Origin: Candidatus Uhrbacteria bacterium
GTDB taxonomy: Bacteria > Patescibacteriota > Patescibacteriia > 2-12-FULL-60-25
Assembly: GCA_018499965.2 (NCBI GenBank)
Contig: JAHBAS020000005.1
Location: 1 to 54,471 of the forward strand
DNA: 54,471 bases
Direction of reading: 5' to 3'
Part shown: positions 38,120 to 46,383 of the stretch, one piece after another
How the letters are laid out: each line of letters begins with the position of its first letter
How positions within the stretch are numbered: position 1 is the stretch's first letter
Notes under the pieces: model-generated
What the model saw: the letters and a program-made list of their open reading frames with translations, nothing else
Databases searched by the model: none
Told to the model about the DNA's origin: nothing
Made by a program: the position numbers and the translations under genes

Positions 38120-39745
38120 ATGCCTCTCAAGGCGTTTAATAGTTCTCCGAAGAAGCCGTCATCGTCCCAAGGGGGCGTGCTTTTTGATCCGCGATGCGTG
38201 GCGCAAGTGCTCCACGCGGCAAAACCTCCCAAGGCCGCTCTTCCTCCGGAGGAGTCGCGGATCACGGTTCATGCGGCCGTGAGTCGTATTTCGGTGCTGT
38301 ATGAGAAACTTCGAAACGCCGTGGATTACAAAGACGAACACTTGATCCGTAAAGGCGCGATCGTGCGTATTTTGCGTCGACAGCTCGTGCTGGAATCCGA
38401 CCCGGTCATTATCGCGCATAACTTGGTATACGAATTGATCGCCGCGCGTTATTTGCCAAACGAGGTTTTACCGGAATCCTTGATCGAAGATGCGGCGACC
38501 GTTGTTCGCAAATTGCAAGCCGTGTCTTCGGTGCGCATGGGTGGCGATCGCTACTCCACGTGGCTCATAGGTATCGCATCCGCAGAGCTCGAAGAGACTT
38601 TGGCGGATCCGCATTCGGACAAGGCGTATGTCACGTTTTTGTATCAGAGGCTTTCCGAGAGCTTGAAAGTGAAGAATGTTCCGATTGAAGAAACGGAACG
38701 TCATTTGGAAATTTTTATCGCGTGCTATCGCACGTTTGTGAAGGCGGACGAGGAACAGATCGCGTATAAATACGTGCGCGCGTTTTTGCCTCAGTGGATG
38801 CGTCCGAACGAGTGGGTGGATCGACCAGTGGATGTGGCGGAAGAGTTGTATGGGGTGCATGAACGTATTCGTCAGCGTTTGGTCTCTCCGCTTGCACAGC
38901 GTTTTGTGCGTGCCGTGCGTCCATGGGCTGTAACGATGTGGATGCTTCGCGATGCCTTAAGCAAGGATGCGGATCCGGCGGTGCTCCTTTCGTCGCGTGA
39001 AGATACGCAGCGTGCAGTGGCATCGATTACATCGCGTCGGGAAGAGCAAGCTCGCGGCAAGATTTGGCGCGGAACGCTTCGGGCTATTGTCTATCTCTTG
39101 ATTACGAAAATCATTTTCGCTCTTGCCTTGGAAGTTCCGATTGAAAAATGGCTCTATCACGAGTTGGATATGAAGGCGTTGATGATCAATATCTCGCTTC
39201 CTCCGGCGATCATGTTGCTCGTGGGCATCTTCATTCGTCGTCCGACCTCAGAAAATAGCAAGCGTATTTTGGAGCACTTGGATATGCTTATGACCGCTTC
39301 GGGCGTTCCGGTGCAGGAGATTCGTGTACCGCGGCCCCGCGTCGGAGGTACGGCATTCGTCTTCGGGCTTGTGTATCTGTTCATGTACGCGCTCTCATTC
39401 GGTCTTATTGGTTGGGGGTTGATGAAATTACACTTCACCCCGATTGCGATTGCCGTTTTCTACTTCTTCCTTTGCGTGGTCAGCTTCTTCGGATATCGAT
39501 TGGGGAGTGTGGTTCGTGAAACGATCGTAGTAAAACAACGCGAGCGACTTTCGACGGCAATTTGGGATTTCTTCTTGCTTCCGATTCTCCGTGCCGGTCG
39601 ATGGCTTTCGTCCTCGGTTTCCCGTATCAATGTCTTCGCCTTTGTCTTGGATGTTATTTTTGAGGCTCCGCTCAAGCTTTTCCTCGGGGCACTCGAAGAA
39701 ACCTTGAAGTTTATCCGTGAGAAGAAAGATGAATTATCAGAATAA
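38120..39745 (+). CDS. Large hypothetical membrane protein
   Basis: The 541-aa protein has a ~310-residue N-terminal cytoplasmic part, mostly helical (RISVLYEKLRNAVDYKDEHL, EETERHLEIFIACYRTFVKA). Four membrane helices follow between residues ~320 and 470, and an amphipathic C-terminal tail (KLFLGALEETLKFIREKKDE). I recognise it only as a type of protein seen in CPR genomes; no domain of known function was found. It has its own promoter with a very short leader and starts the block tgt - surface protein. Confidence 0.65.
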   Translation: MPLKAFNSSPKKPSSSQGGVLFDPRCVAQVLHAAKPPKAALPPEESRITVHAAVSRISVLYEKLRNAVDYKDEHLIRKGAIVRILRRQLVLESDPVIIAHNLVYELIAARYLPNEVLPESLIEDAATVVRKLQAVSSVRMGGDRYSTWLIGIASAELEETLADPHSDKAYVTFLYQRLSESLKVKNVPIEETERHLEIFIACYRTFVKADEEQIAYKYVRAFLPQWMRPNEWVDRPVDVAEELYGVHERIRQRLVSPLAQRFVRAVRPWAVTMWMLRDALSKDADPAVLLSSREDTQRAVASITSRREEQARGKIWRGTLRAIVYLLITKIIFALALEVPIEKWLYHELDMKALMINISLPPAIMLLVGIFIRRPTSENSKRILEHLDMLMTASGVPVQEIRVPRPRVGGTAFVFGLVYLFMYALSFGLIGWGLMKLHFTPIAIAVFYFFLCVVSFFGYRLGSVVRETIVVKQRERLSTAIWDFFLLPILRAGRWLSSSVSRINVFAFVLDVIFEAPLKLFLGALEETLKFIREKKDELSE

Positions 39746-39808
39746 GTAAGCGGTTGTTGGCAGGTGGAAATGCATTTCCTCTCTGCTTGCGGCCTACGAG
39801 TCACCAAA

Positions 39809-40933
39809 ATGTTCACCCTCACCTCTACCTCTCCAAACGGTTCCCGTCATGGCGCGCTTCAAACGACGCACGGGAATTTGGCAACGCCATTTTTTATGCC
39901 GATCGCCACGCGGGGAGCGGTGAAGACGCTGTCATCTCTTGATATTGAAAAGCTTGGATCGCCGATCGTACTTTCGAATACCTATCATCTCATGCTTCGA
40001 CCGGGAATGGATGTGATGGAAAAAGTTGGGGGATTGCATGCGTTCATGGGATGGCGTGGAGCGATCCTTACGGATTCCGGAGGGTATCAGGTTTTTTCAT
40101 TAGCTGATCGCCGAAAGGTGACCGAAGAGGGGGTTTCGTTTTCCTCACCGATCGATGGATCAAAGCATCTTTTGACACCGGAAAAATCCATGGAAATCCA
40201 GTTGACACTAGGGAGTGATATCGTTATGTGTTTTGATGAAGTGATCGCGCTTCCGGCGGATGCAAAAACCACGCTCGCGGCAGTAGAGCGAACCGAGCGT
40301 TGGGCAAAACGATGCAAGGAGTATTTTGAATCACATGTTGGTTCATCACGAAATCCGAATGCGAAGCTATTCGGAATCATCCAGGGCGGAACGGATCACG
40401 AGTTACGCAAACGAAGCGCAGAGGGTCTTATGGCCATCGGATTCGATGGGTATGCAATCGGGGGTCTTTCTGTCGGCGAGCCATTCGAAGAAGCATTGGC
40501 TGTGCTCGATCGTCTCATGCCTTTGTTACCGGCGGACAAGCCTCGGTATTTCATGGGTGGAGCGCAGCCGCATCAGATCGTGGAGTATGTAAAGCGGGGG
40601 ATTGATATGTTCGATTGTGTGCTCCCGACGCGAAACGCTCGCCATGGTCATCTCTATCGCTGGACGCATGGAGATCTTTCACGTCCAGATTTCTACGAGA
40701 CGGTAAATATCGTGAATGCAAAATGGAATGGCAGCGATGCCCCGCTCCTTGATCCGAATATCCCACGCACCGATCTTGTTACAGTCTACGGATTCGAGGA
40801 GGAGTTGTCGCGATTTTCCCTTGGATATCTTCATCATCTTTTTGATGTGAAGGAAGTTCTCGGGCATCGATTAGCAACGGTGAACAACGTGATGTTTTAT
40901 CTGAAGTTATTAGAGATGCTGCGGGGGCAATAG
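39809..40933 (+). CDS. tgt: Queuine tRNA-ribosyltransferase homologue lacking zinc ligands
   Basis: The 374-aa TIM-barrel protein matches Tgt throughout: FMPIATRGAVKTLSS, NTYHLMLRPG, Asp89 in LTDSGGYQVFS, GIIQGGTDHELRKRSAEGL, GYAIGGLSVGEP, and Asp269 in FDCVLPTRNARHG. The usual zinc site CxCxxC...H is absent: the place reads RTDLVTVYGFEEELSRFSLG (~320-339) and the ligand His position reads TVNNVMFY (~357). The nearby GYLHHLF segment aligns well, so this is substitution, not truncation. Substrate specificity is uncertain. ATG 39809 fits the family N-terminus. A terminator follows. Confidence 0.85.
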   Translation: MFTLTSTSPNGSRHGALQTTHGNLATPFFMPIATRGAVKTLSSLDIEKLGSPIVLSNTYHLMLRPGMDVMEKVGGLHAFMGWRGAILTDSGGYQVFSLADRRKVTEEGVSFSSPIDGSKHLLTPEKSMEIQLTLGSDIVMCFDEVIALPADAKTTLAAVERTERWAKRCKEYFESHVGSSRNPNAKLFGIIQGGTDHELRKRSAEGLMAIGFDGYAIGGLSVGEPFEEALAVLDRLMPLLPADKPRYFMGGAQPHQIVEYVKRGIDMFDCVLPTRNARHGHLYRWTHGDLSRPDFYETVNIVNAKWNGSDAPLLDPNIPRTDLVTVYGFEEELSRFSLGYLHHLFDVKEVLGHRLATVNNVMFYLKLLEMLRGQ

Positions 40934-40951
40934 GACGTCGGCGCTCCTGTG

Positions 40952-40976
40952 AAGACGAGGTGATTCTCGTCTTTTT
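40952..40976 (+). terminator. Terminator of tgt
   Basis: An 8-bp stem AAGACGAG/CTCGTCTT with loop GTGATT and a T6 tail. Confidence 0.85.
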
Positions 40977-41064
40977 TGTTCTTATTTTTTTTGTATGGTT
41001 GCCCACAGATTCCTTCTTGTAGGGCGTTCTCGCGGATAGTAGAATTCTCAAAAGATTCGTTCCT

Positions 41065-44000
41065 ATGAGATTGAGGTTTTTCTCACTACGTTTTTTTGCG
41101 ATCAGCATTGGAATACTGATGAGTTTTGCGATGTTCGTGCAAGCTCCTGATGCTTCGGCACAACGATTGCCGTCGAACTCGCCTTGCCCGGTTGTTACTG
41201 GCAAGCCATATCGTTCTCCGGGGAGCGCAACGGTGTATCTTGTGACGCCAGAATGCACGAAGCGGCCATTTTTTAATCCGGCTGTTTATTTTTCTTTTTT
41301 CCAAGACTGGAATGAAGTCATCTTCATCGAAGATCGCGAGATGGACACCGTGAAGAAGGATGCTCTCAATTTTCTTCCCTGGGGTCCTCGACGAACGTTC
41401 CAAGACGGATCACTCATCAAGATCACGTCTGATCCGAGGGTATATCTCGTAGCGCATGGTGAGGCGCATCCGATTGAAAGCGAGGAGGCATTTAAAGCCC
41501 TAGGGTATTCGTTCGATCAGATTGAAGACGTGGCGGAAGCCGTGCTCGTAAAATTCACCAAACGAATGGATCAGGTCGTGACCGGCGTGGATGCGATTCC
41601 TGAAAAACTCGTCTTTAAATATCCGGATGATCCACGAGTCTACTGCCTGGAGAGGAAGGAGGACGGAACCCTGGAAAAAGAACATGTGATGTCCATGGAA
41701 GAATTGGCAACGATCGCTCGACCGGACCGTATCGCGATTCTCCCTCCGACAAAGACGTTCGCGGATTTTTCCGGGAGCGCATCGGCGCCTCAAAATACCC
41801 AGAATACGCAAACGACGAATACGACGACACAGACGAGTCAGACTTCGACACCGGTTACTTCGTCATCCGGTGGTGGTAGCGGGGGTGGCAGTGGAGGAGG
41901 TGGCAGCTCATCGCCTGCAGATACCACGAGGCCAACGATTACGGCGTTTACGCTTCCATCTACGTCTACGTCACTCACGGTGACTCTTTCGGCGTTTACG
42001 GCTTCTGATGCGGTTGGCGTGACGGGATATTATCTTTCAGAATCATCTTCAACGCCATCGGCTGGGGCGGTGGGATGGTCTGCTTCGGCGCAGGGGAGTT
42101 ACGTCTTTGCCACAGTAGGATCTAAAACGTTATATGCGTGGACGAAAGATGCAGCGGGGAATATCTCTTCTTCCGCCTCGGCTTCAATAACAGTTTTAGA
42201 TGTAACGGCTCCAGTGATTTCTTCGGTCACGTCTTCAACCACCTTGACGACCGCAACGCTCGCATGGACGACCGATGAATCTTCGACTTCGACCGTCTCG
42301 TATGGCCTCACGACCAGCTACGGATCAGCCTCTTCATCTGCATCATACGTGACCTCACACTCCATTGTACTTACGGGGCTGACCTCGGGAACGACCTACC
42401 ACTTCCGCGTAGGTTCGCGGGACACATCCGGGAACGTGGCTACGTCTACAGATTACACGTTCACGACGGTCGTGGCGGATACGACGGCCCCAGTCATCTC
42501 CTCTGTCGCGTCTTCGACGAGCCTGACGACTGCTACGATTACTTGGACCACGAACGAAGCTTCGACGTCTACGGTCTCATATGGAACGACCGTCTCATAT
42601 GGAAGCGCTTCCTCGTCCTCGTTGTCGGTCACTTCCCATTCGATCGCTTTGACGGGCTTGGCGACAAGTACGTTATATCACTTCCGCGTCTCGTCTCAGG
42701 ATGCTGCAGGGAACGTGTCGACGTCGACGGATTATACGTTCCGAACGCTTACGCCGGCGGATACGACAGCTCCGGTGATCTCTTCCATATCCACATCTAC
42801 GAATGGAAATACAGGAGCCTCCATTTCATGGAATACGAATGAGTCCGCCACGACATTGGTGGAGTACGGTTTGACGACGTCTTACGGGAGCACGTCGTCG
42901 ACGAGCGGATATTCAACGAGTCATGCGATCAACCTGACGGGTTTGACACCGAATGTGAGTTATTATTTCCGCCTCTCATCCCAGGACGCATCAGGAAATA
43001 CTTCTTCTTCGACCGGAATCTTTATGGTCGATGAGATGATTTTTACGACGACCGGTTCATCATTTGCCGCATATGTCACGGTAACATCCGGTACAAGCAT
43101 TCTTTGGACCTATGAAGACGGAACGACATCCGCGAATGCATCTTCCACGAAGAACTACGGCTCGTCTGCGACGCGTTCGAATCGTTTAAAGGTCACTCCA
43201 TGGAGCGGTTTGCGTGCGATTAACGTGGGGTATGATGCCGGAGACGGCGGTGGATCCCAGATCGCTATGCTGGCTCAGCAGAATGTAACGGCGGTTTCCG
43301 GCATGTCGAATGCGGCGCCATATCTCGTCCATTGGGCCTCTTCGAATAACCCGATCACATCCTTGGATTTCCATAATTTCGTGAATGTTGAAATTATCGA
43401 ATGCTACCTCTGTCAGTCCATGACCTCGGTTGATTTGCGAAACACGCCTTCGCTCATTCGCGCGGACTTTGAGGATAATGCCTTAACCGCATTGGATTTT
43501 TCAGAAAGTCCGGCGATTGAAGATATTCGAGGTGCGGTAAATAATTATAGCGTGATCACTTGGGGAGATTCGGGCGACTATCTCTGGCATTATTGCACGC
43601 GCGACAATCCTCAAATCACGACAAATCATCCGTCCTTTACGCGATTCCCGTTATTGAGTCAGTTATGGATTTGGAATGATAATCAGACGGGAGAGCTGCG
43701 AACGAGTTCAACGGCTTTAACATCGATTCAGGCGAGTGATAATCACTATACGTCTTTGAATATCCCTGGTCAGTTCCCGGCAGGAAGGGGCGGGGAAGTG
43801 GTATTACGCAGCAATAGTCTCACGAGCGTTGATCTCTCCAACAATCCTGGTTTGACCACGTTAGATCTTCGTAATAATAATCTTGATCAGGCGGATATCG
43901 ATGGCATCCTCCAGGTGATGAATTCATTCGGCACGAGCAATGGGACGATAAACCTTTCGGATAATGTTCCGCCTTCGCAAACCGGTCAGGGATATGTTAC

Positions 44001-46287
44001 GAGTTTAGAATCTAGGGGATGGACGGTAACGGTAGATGTATCGGCGGATATCTACCCTCCATCGATCACATCCGTAGCGTCGTCCACAAACGTACTGACC
44101 GCGACAATCACCTGGACCACGAATGAGGCTTCAACCTCGACCGTGGAATACGGAACGACGACGGCATATGGATCGACGTCTTCATCTGCCCTTTCTGTCA
44201 CTTCGCATTCAATCGCTTTGACGGGTCTCGCAACGAGTACGCTTTACCATTTCCGCGTATCCTCTCAGGATGTGTACGGGAACTACGCGACGTCATCCGA
44301 TTATACGTTTACGACGCGTGACTCTGCAGATCTCACGTCTCCGGTGGTCTCCTCTGTTGCATCTTCAACTACGGGGATTACGGCGACAATTACCTGGACG
44401 ACGGATGAGGCGGCTTCTTCTCTGGTGCAGTACGGAACGACAGCTTCGTATGGCAGTTCGTCTTCGACGGCAACGGCAGTGCTTTCGCATAGCATTGTGC
44501 TGACCGGATTAACTTCGGACACCGTGTACCATTTCCGTCTGATTTCAGAGGACGTCTTCGGAAATGTCACAACGTCCACGGACTACACGTTCCGAACGAC
44601 GATCAATACCACTTACTGGTCTGACGATTTCGAGCGCGCGGATGGCGCGGTCGGGAACGGATGGGTGGCAAGCGGAGGAGCTTCTGCAACGATTGCGAGC
44701 GGCGCGTTGCGACGTACGGATGCCGCGGCGTATCAGACCTATTCAAATCCTACGAATGTGACGCTTCCTGCTGATTACATTGTGACAGCCACCGTTCCGC
44801 ATTCAACGCTCAGCACGAGTTATTGGGGGATCGCAAGTCGTTGGTCCGGCGGAACGGGTGTGAGAATGATTTTTGCGGATCCGACGACGCTTCAGGTAGG
44901 AGAAGCGGTTGGTTGGAATACGAACAACGTCACCGTTACGGTTACCGGTGGTTTTCCGGCAAGTTGGTCCGTGAGCCAGAATCACACGATAAGCATTGGA
45001 ATGGTTGGAACGGCGGGAACGATTTACCTCGACGGCTCCGTATACGGAACCTTTACCTTGGCGACGAACAACCAGACTGGAACCGGCGTCGCGATTGTCG
45101 GTGAAGGAAATAACCGCGATTGGTACGATATTCATGTTGGGGATTACATCGCGGGTCAGGGTGCGGATACGACGGCTCCAACGATCACGTCCGTTGCTTC
45201 ATCGACGTCATTCACGACGGCCACGATCGCCTGGACAACGAACGAAGCTTCAACATCGACCGTTGAATACGGGACTACGAGCGGATACGGCAACACGTCC
45301 TCGTCCGCGTCATTCGTAACCTCCCATTCCATCAATCTCACTGGCCTTACCGCAAGCACGACCTACCATTTCCGCGTGTCCTCTCAGGATGCTTCAGGAA
45401 ATGTCGCAACCTCTACAGATTACCTCTTCACCACGTCTTCGACAGACGTTACTGCTCCGGTGATCTCGTCGGTCGCATCCTCGACTTCGGCGAATTCGGC
45501 CACGATCACGTGGACGACGAACGAATCTTCAACTTCGACCGTCTCATATGGCCTCACGACCGGATATGGATCAGCCTCCTCGTCCGCGTTATCTGTTACC
45601 TCACACTCAATCATCCTTACCGGATTGAACGCGAGTACGACGTATCACTTCCGCGTAGGCTCGCAAGACGCCTCGGGGAACTATGCGACATCCTCGGACT
45701 ACACGTTCACAACGACCGCGACTTCTTCAATGACCACCTACTGGTCTGATGACTTCGAACGTGCGGATGGTCCGATCGGGAATAGCTGGTTGGCCTATAA
45801 CTCGGGAGCGGCGCAAATCGTAAGCGGGGCGATGCGGCGAACGGATACGGGGTATTACTATGCGATGTATAACATGGCTACATCGACGTCAGCCTTGCCT
45901 GCGGATTACTTCGTGACGGTGACCGTGCCGCACTCCACGTTGAGTACGAGTTTCTGGGGTATTGCCGGGCGTTGGTCGAATGGAGATGGTATACGCGCCT
46001 TCTTTGAAGGTCCGTCTACGATCACTGCGGGCCAAGCGCAAGACTGGAATACGAATAACCAAACGATCACAGTGACGGGCGGCGTTCCGGCAAGTTGGTC
46101 CGTCAACCAAAACCATACGCTCACGCTTGGACTTTCTGGAACGACCGGAACGATTTATCTCGACGGATCGGAATATGGGACCTTTACACTTGCGACGAAT
46201 AACCAGACGGGAACCGGCGTGGCAATCGTGGGAGAAGGGAATAGTCGAGATTGGTACGATATTAGCGTGACGGATGTATTGCCGTAG
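41065..46287 (+). CDS. Giant modular secreted surface protein (1740 aa)
   Basis: Signal peptide 1-32 (ends DASA). Residues ~45-235 hold the CPR-type domain also found at 1085-2227, in two or three variants (PRVYLVAHGEAHPIE, PRVYCLERKEDG). A Thr/Ser/Gly linker (~240-290) leads to an Ig-like domain (~290-378). Three FN3-like repeats (~380-655) follow, then a beta-rich segment and irregular leucine-rich repeats (~735-990). After these come FN3 4-5, a jelly-roll domain (~1182-1365, WSDDFERADG), FN3 6-7, and a second jelly-roll (~1557-1740). There is no membrane anchor or sortase motif at the C-terminus. Probably an adhesin or matrix-binding protein. Third positions are C/G-rich as in neighbours. 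Confidence 0.85.
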   Translation: MRLRFFSLRFFAISIGILMSFAMFVQAPDASAQRLPSNSPCPVVTGKPYRSPGSATVYLVTPECTKRPFFNPAVYFSFFQDWNEVIFIEDREMDTVKKDALNFLPWGPRRTFQDGSLIKITSDPRVYLVAHGEAHPIESEEAFKALGYSFDQIEDVAEAVLVKFTKRMDQVVTGVDAIPEKLVFKYPDDPRVYCLERKEDGTLEKEHVMSMEELATIARPDRIAILPPTKTFADFSGSASAPQNTQNTQTTNTTTQTSQTSTPVTSSSGGGSGGGSGGGGSSSPADTTRPTITAFTLPSTSTSLTVTLSAFTASDAVGVTGYYLSESSSTPSAGAVGWSASAQGSYVFATVGSKTLYAWTKDAAGNISSSASASITVLDVTAPVISSVTSSTTLTTATLAWTTDESSTSTVSYGLTTSYGSASSSASYVTSHSIVLTGLTSGTTYHFRVGSRDTSGNVATSTDYTFTTVVADTTAPVISSVASSTSLTTATITWTTNEASTSTVSYGTTVSYGSASSSSLSVTSHSIALTGLATSTLYHFRVSSQDAAGNVSTSTDYTFRTLTPADTTAPVISSISTSTNGNTGASISWNTNESATTLVEYGLTTSYGSTSSTSGYSTSHAINLTGLTPNVSYYFRLSSQDASGNTSSSTGIFMVDEMIFTTTGSSFAAYVTVTSGTSILWTYEDGTTSANASSTKNYGSSATRSNRLKVTPWSGLRAINVGYDAGDGGGSQIAMLAQQNVTAVSGMSNAAPYLVHWASSNNPITSLDFHNFVNVEIIECYLCQSMTSVDLRNTPSLIRADFEDNALTALDFSESPAIEDIRGAVNNYSVITWGDSGDYLWHYCTRDNPQITTNHPSFTRFPLLSQLWIWNDNQTGELRTSSTALTSIQASDNHYTSLNIPGQFPAGRGGEVVLRSNSLTSVDLSNNPGLTTLDLRNNNLDQADIDGILQVMNSFGTSNGTINLSDNVPPSQTGQGYVTSLESRGWTVTVDVSADIYPPSITSVASSTNVLTATITWTTNEASTSTVEYGTTTAYGSTSSSALSVTSHSIALTGLATSTLYHFRVSSQDVYGNYATSSDYTFTTRDSADLTSPVVSSVASSTTGITATITWTTDEAASSLVQYGTTASYGSSSSTATAVLSHSIVLTGLTSDTVYHFRLISEDVFGNVTTSTDYTFRTTINTTYWSDDFERADGAVGNGWVASGGASATIASGALRRTDAAAYQTYSNPTNVTLPADYIVTATVPHSTLSTSYWGIASRWSGGTGVRMIFADPTTLQVGEAVGWNTNNVTVTVTGGFPASWSVSQNHTISIGMVGTAGTIYLDGSVYGTFTLATNNQTGTGVAIVGEGNNRDWYDIHVGDYIAGQGADTTAPTITSVASSTSFTTATIAWTTNEASTSTVEYGTTSGYGNTSSSASFVTSHSINLTGLTASTTYHFRVSSQDASGNVATSTDYLFTTSSTDVTAPVISSVASSTSANSATITWTTNESSTSTVSYGLTTGYGSASSSALSVTSHSIILTGLNASTTYHFRVGSQDASGNYATSSDYTFTTTATSSMTTYWSDDFERADGPIGNSWLAYNSGAAQIVSGAMRRTDTGYYYAMYNMATSTSALPADYFVTVTVPHSTLSTSFWGIAGRWSNGDGIRAFFEGPSTITAGQAQDWNTNNQTITVTGGVPASWSVNQNHTLTLGLSGTTGTIYLDGSEYGTFTLATNNQTGTGVAIVGEGNSRDWYDISVTDVLP
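42205..46284 (+). repeat. Internal FN3-like and jelly-roll repeats of the surface protein gene
   Basis: Seven FN3-like units of ~275-290 bp start near 42205, 42475, 42757, 44043, 44322, 45166 and 45439. Each begins TAPVISS or similar and contains YHFRV. Two ~550-bp jelly-roll units lie at 44610-45160 and 45736-46284. Units 1 and 7 share long near-identical stretches, which suggests recent duplication or exchange within the gene. Confidence 0.8.
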
Positions 46288-46307
46288 TGGCATAGGGTGG
46301 TGCTATG

Positions 46308-46334
46308 AGGCGCAGGCGAGTCCTGCGCCTTTTC
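46308..46334 (+). terminator. Terminator of the surface protein gene
   Basis: A perfect 9-bp stem AGGCGCAGG/CCTGCGCCT with loop CGAGT and a TTTT tail. Confidence 0.85.
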
Positions 46335-46345
46335 GTCATCGAATC

Positions 46346-46374
46346 TTGCCCGTCTTCCTCCTCTCCTTTATACT
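46346..46374 (+). promoter_or_regulatory. Promoter of gpmI
   Basis: TTGCCC, 17-nt spacer, TATACT, ending 9 nt before the ATG at 46384; no Shine-Dalgarno. Confidence 0.6.
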
Positions 46375-46383
46375 CATTTCTCT

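Noticed and set aside
41864-41930. GGTGGTAGC/GGTGGCAGT tandem repeats considered as a CRISPR-like or satellite array.
   Set aside because: They encode an in-frame Gly/Ser linker within the surface protein; there are no spacers and no cas genes.
44804-45135. Several 60-140 codon frames antisense to the surface protein gene and other large genes.
   Set aside because: They mirror the codon bias of the real genes on the other strand, lack promoters or ribosome sites and have Arg/Ser-rich sequences typical of shadow frames.
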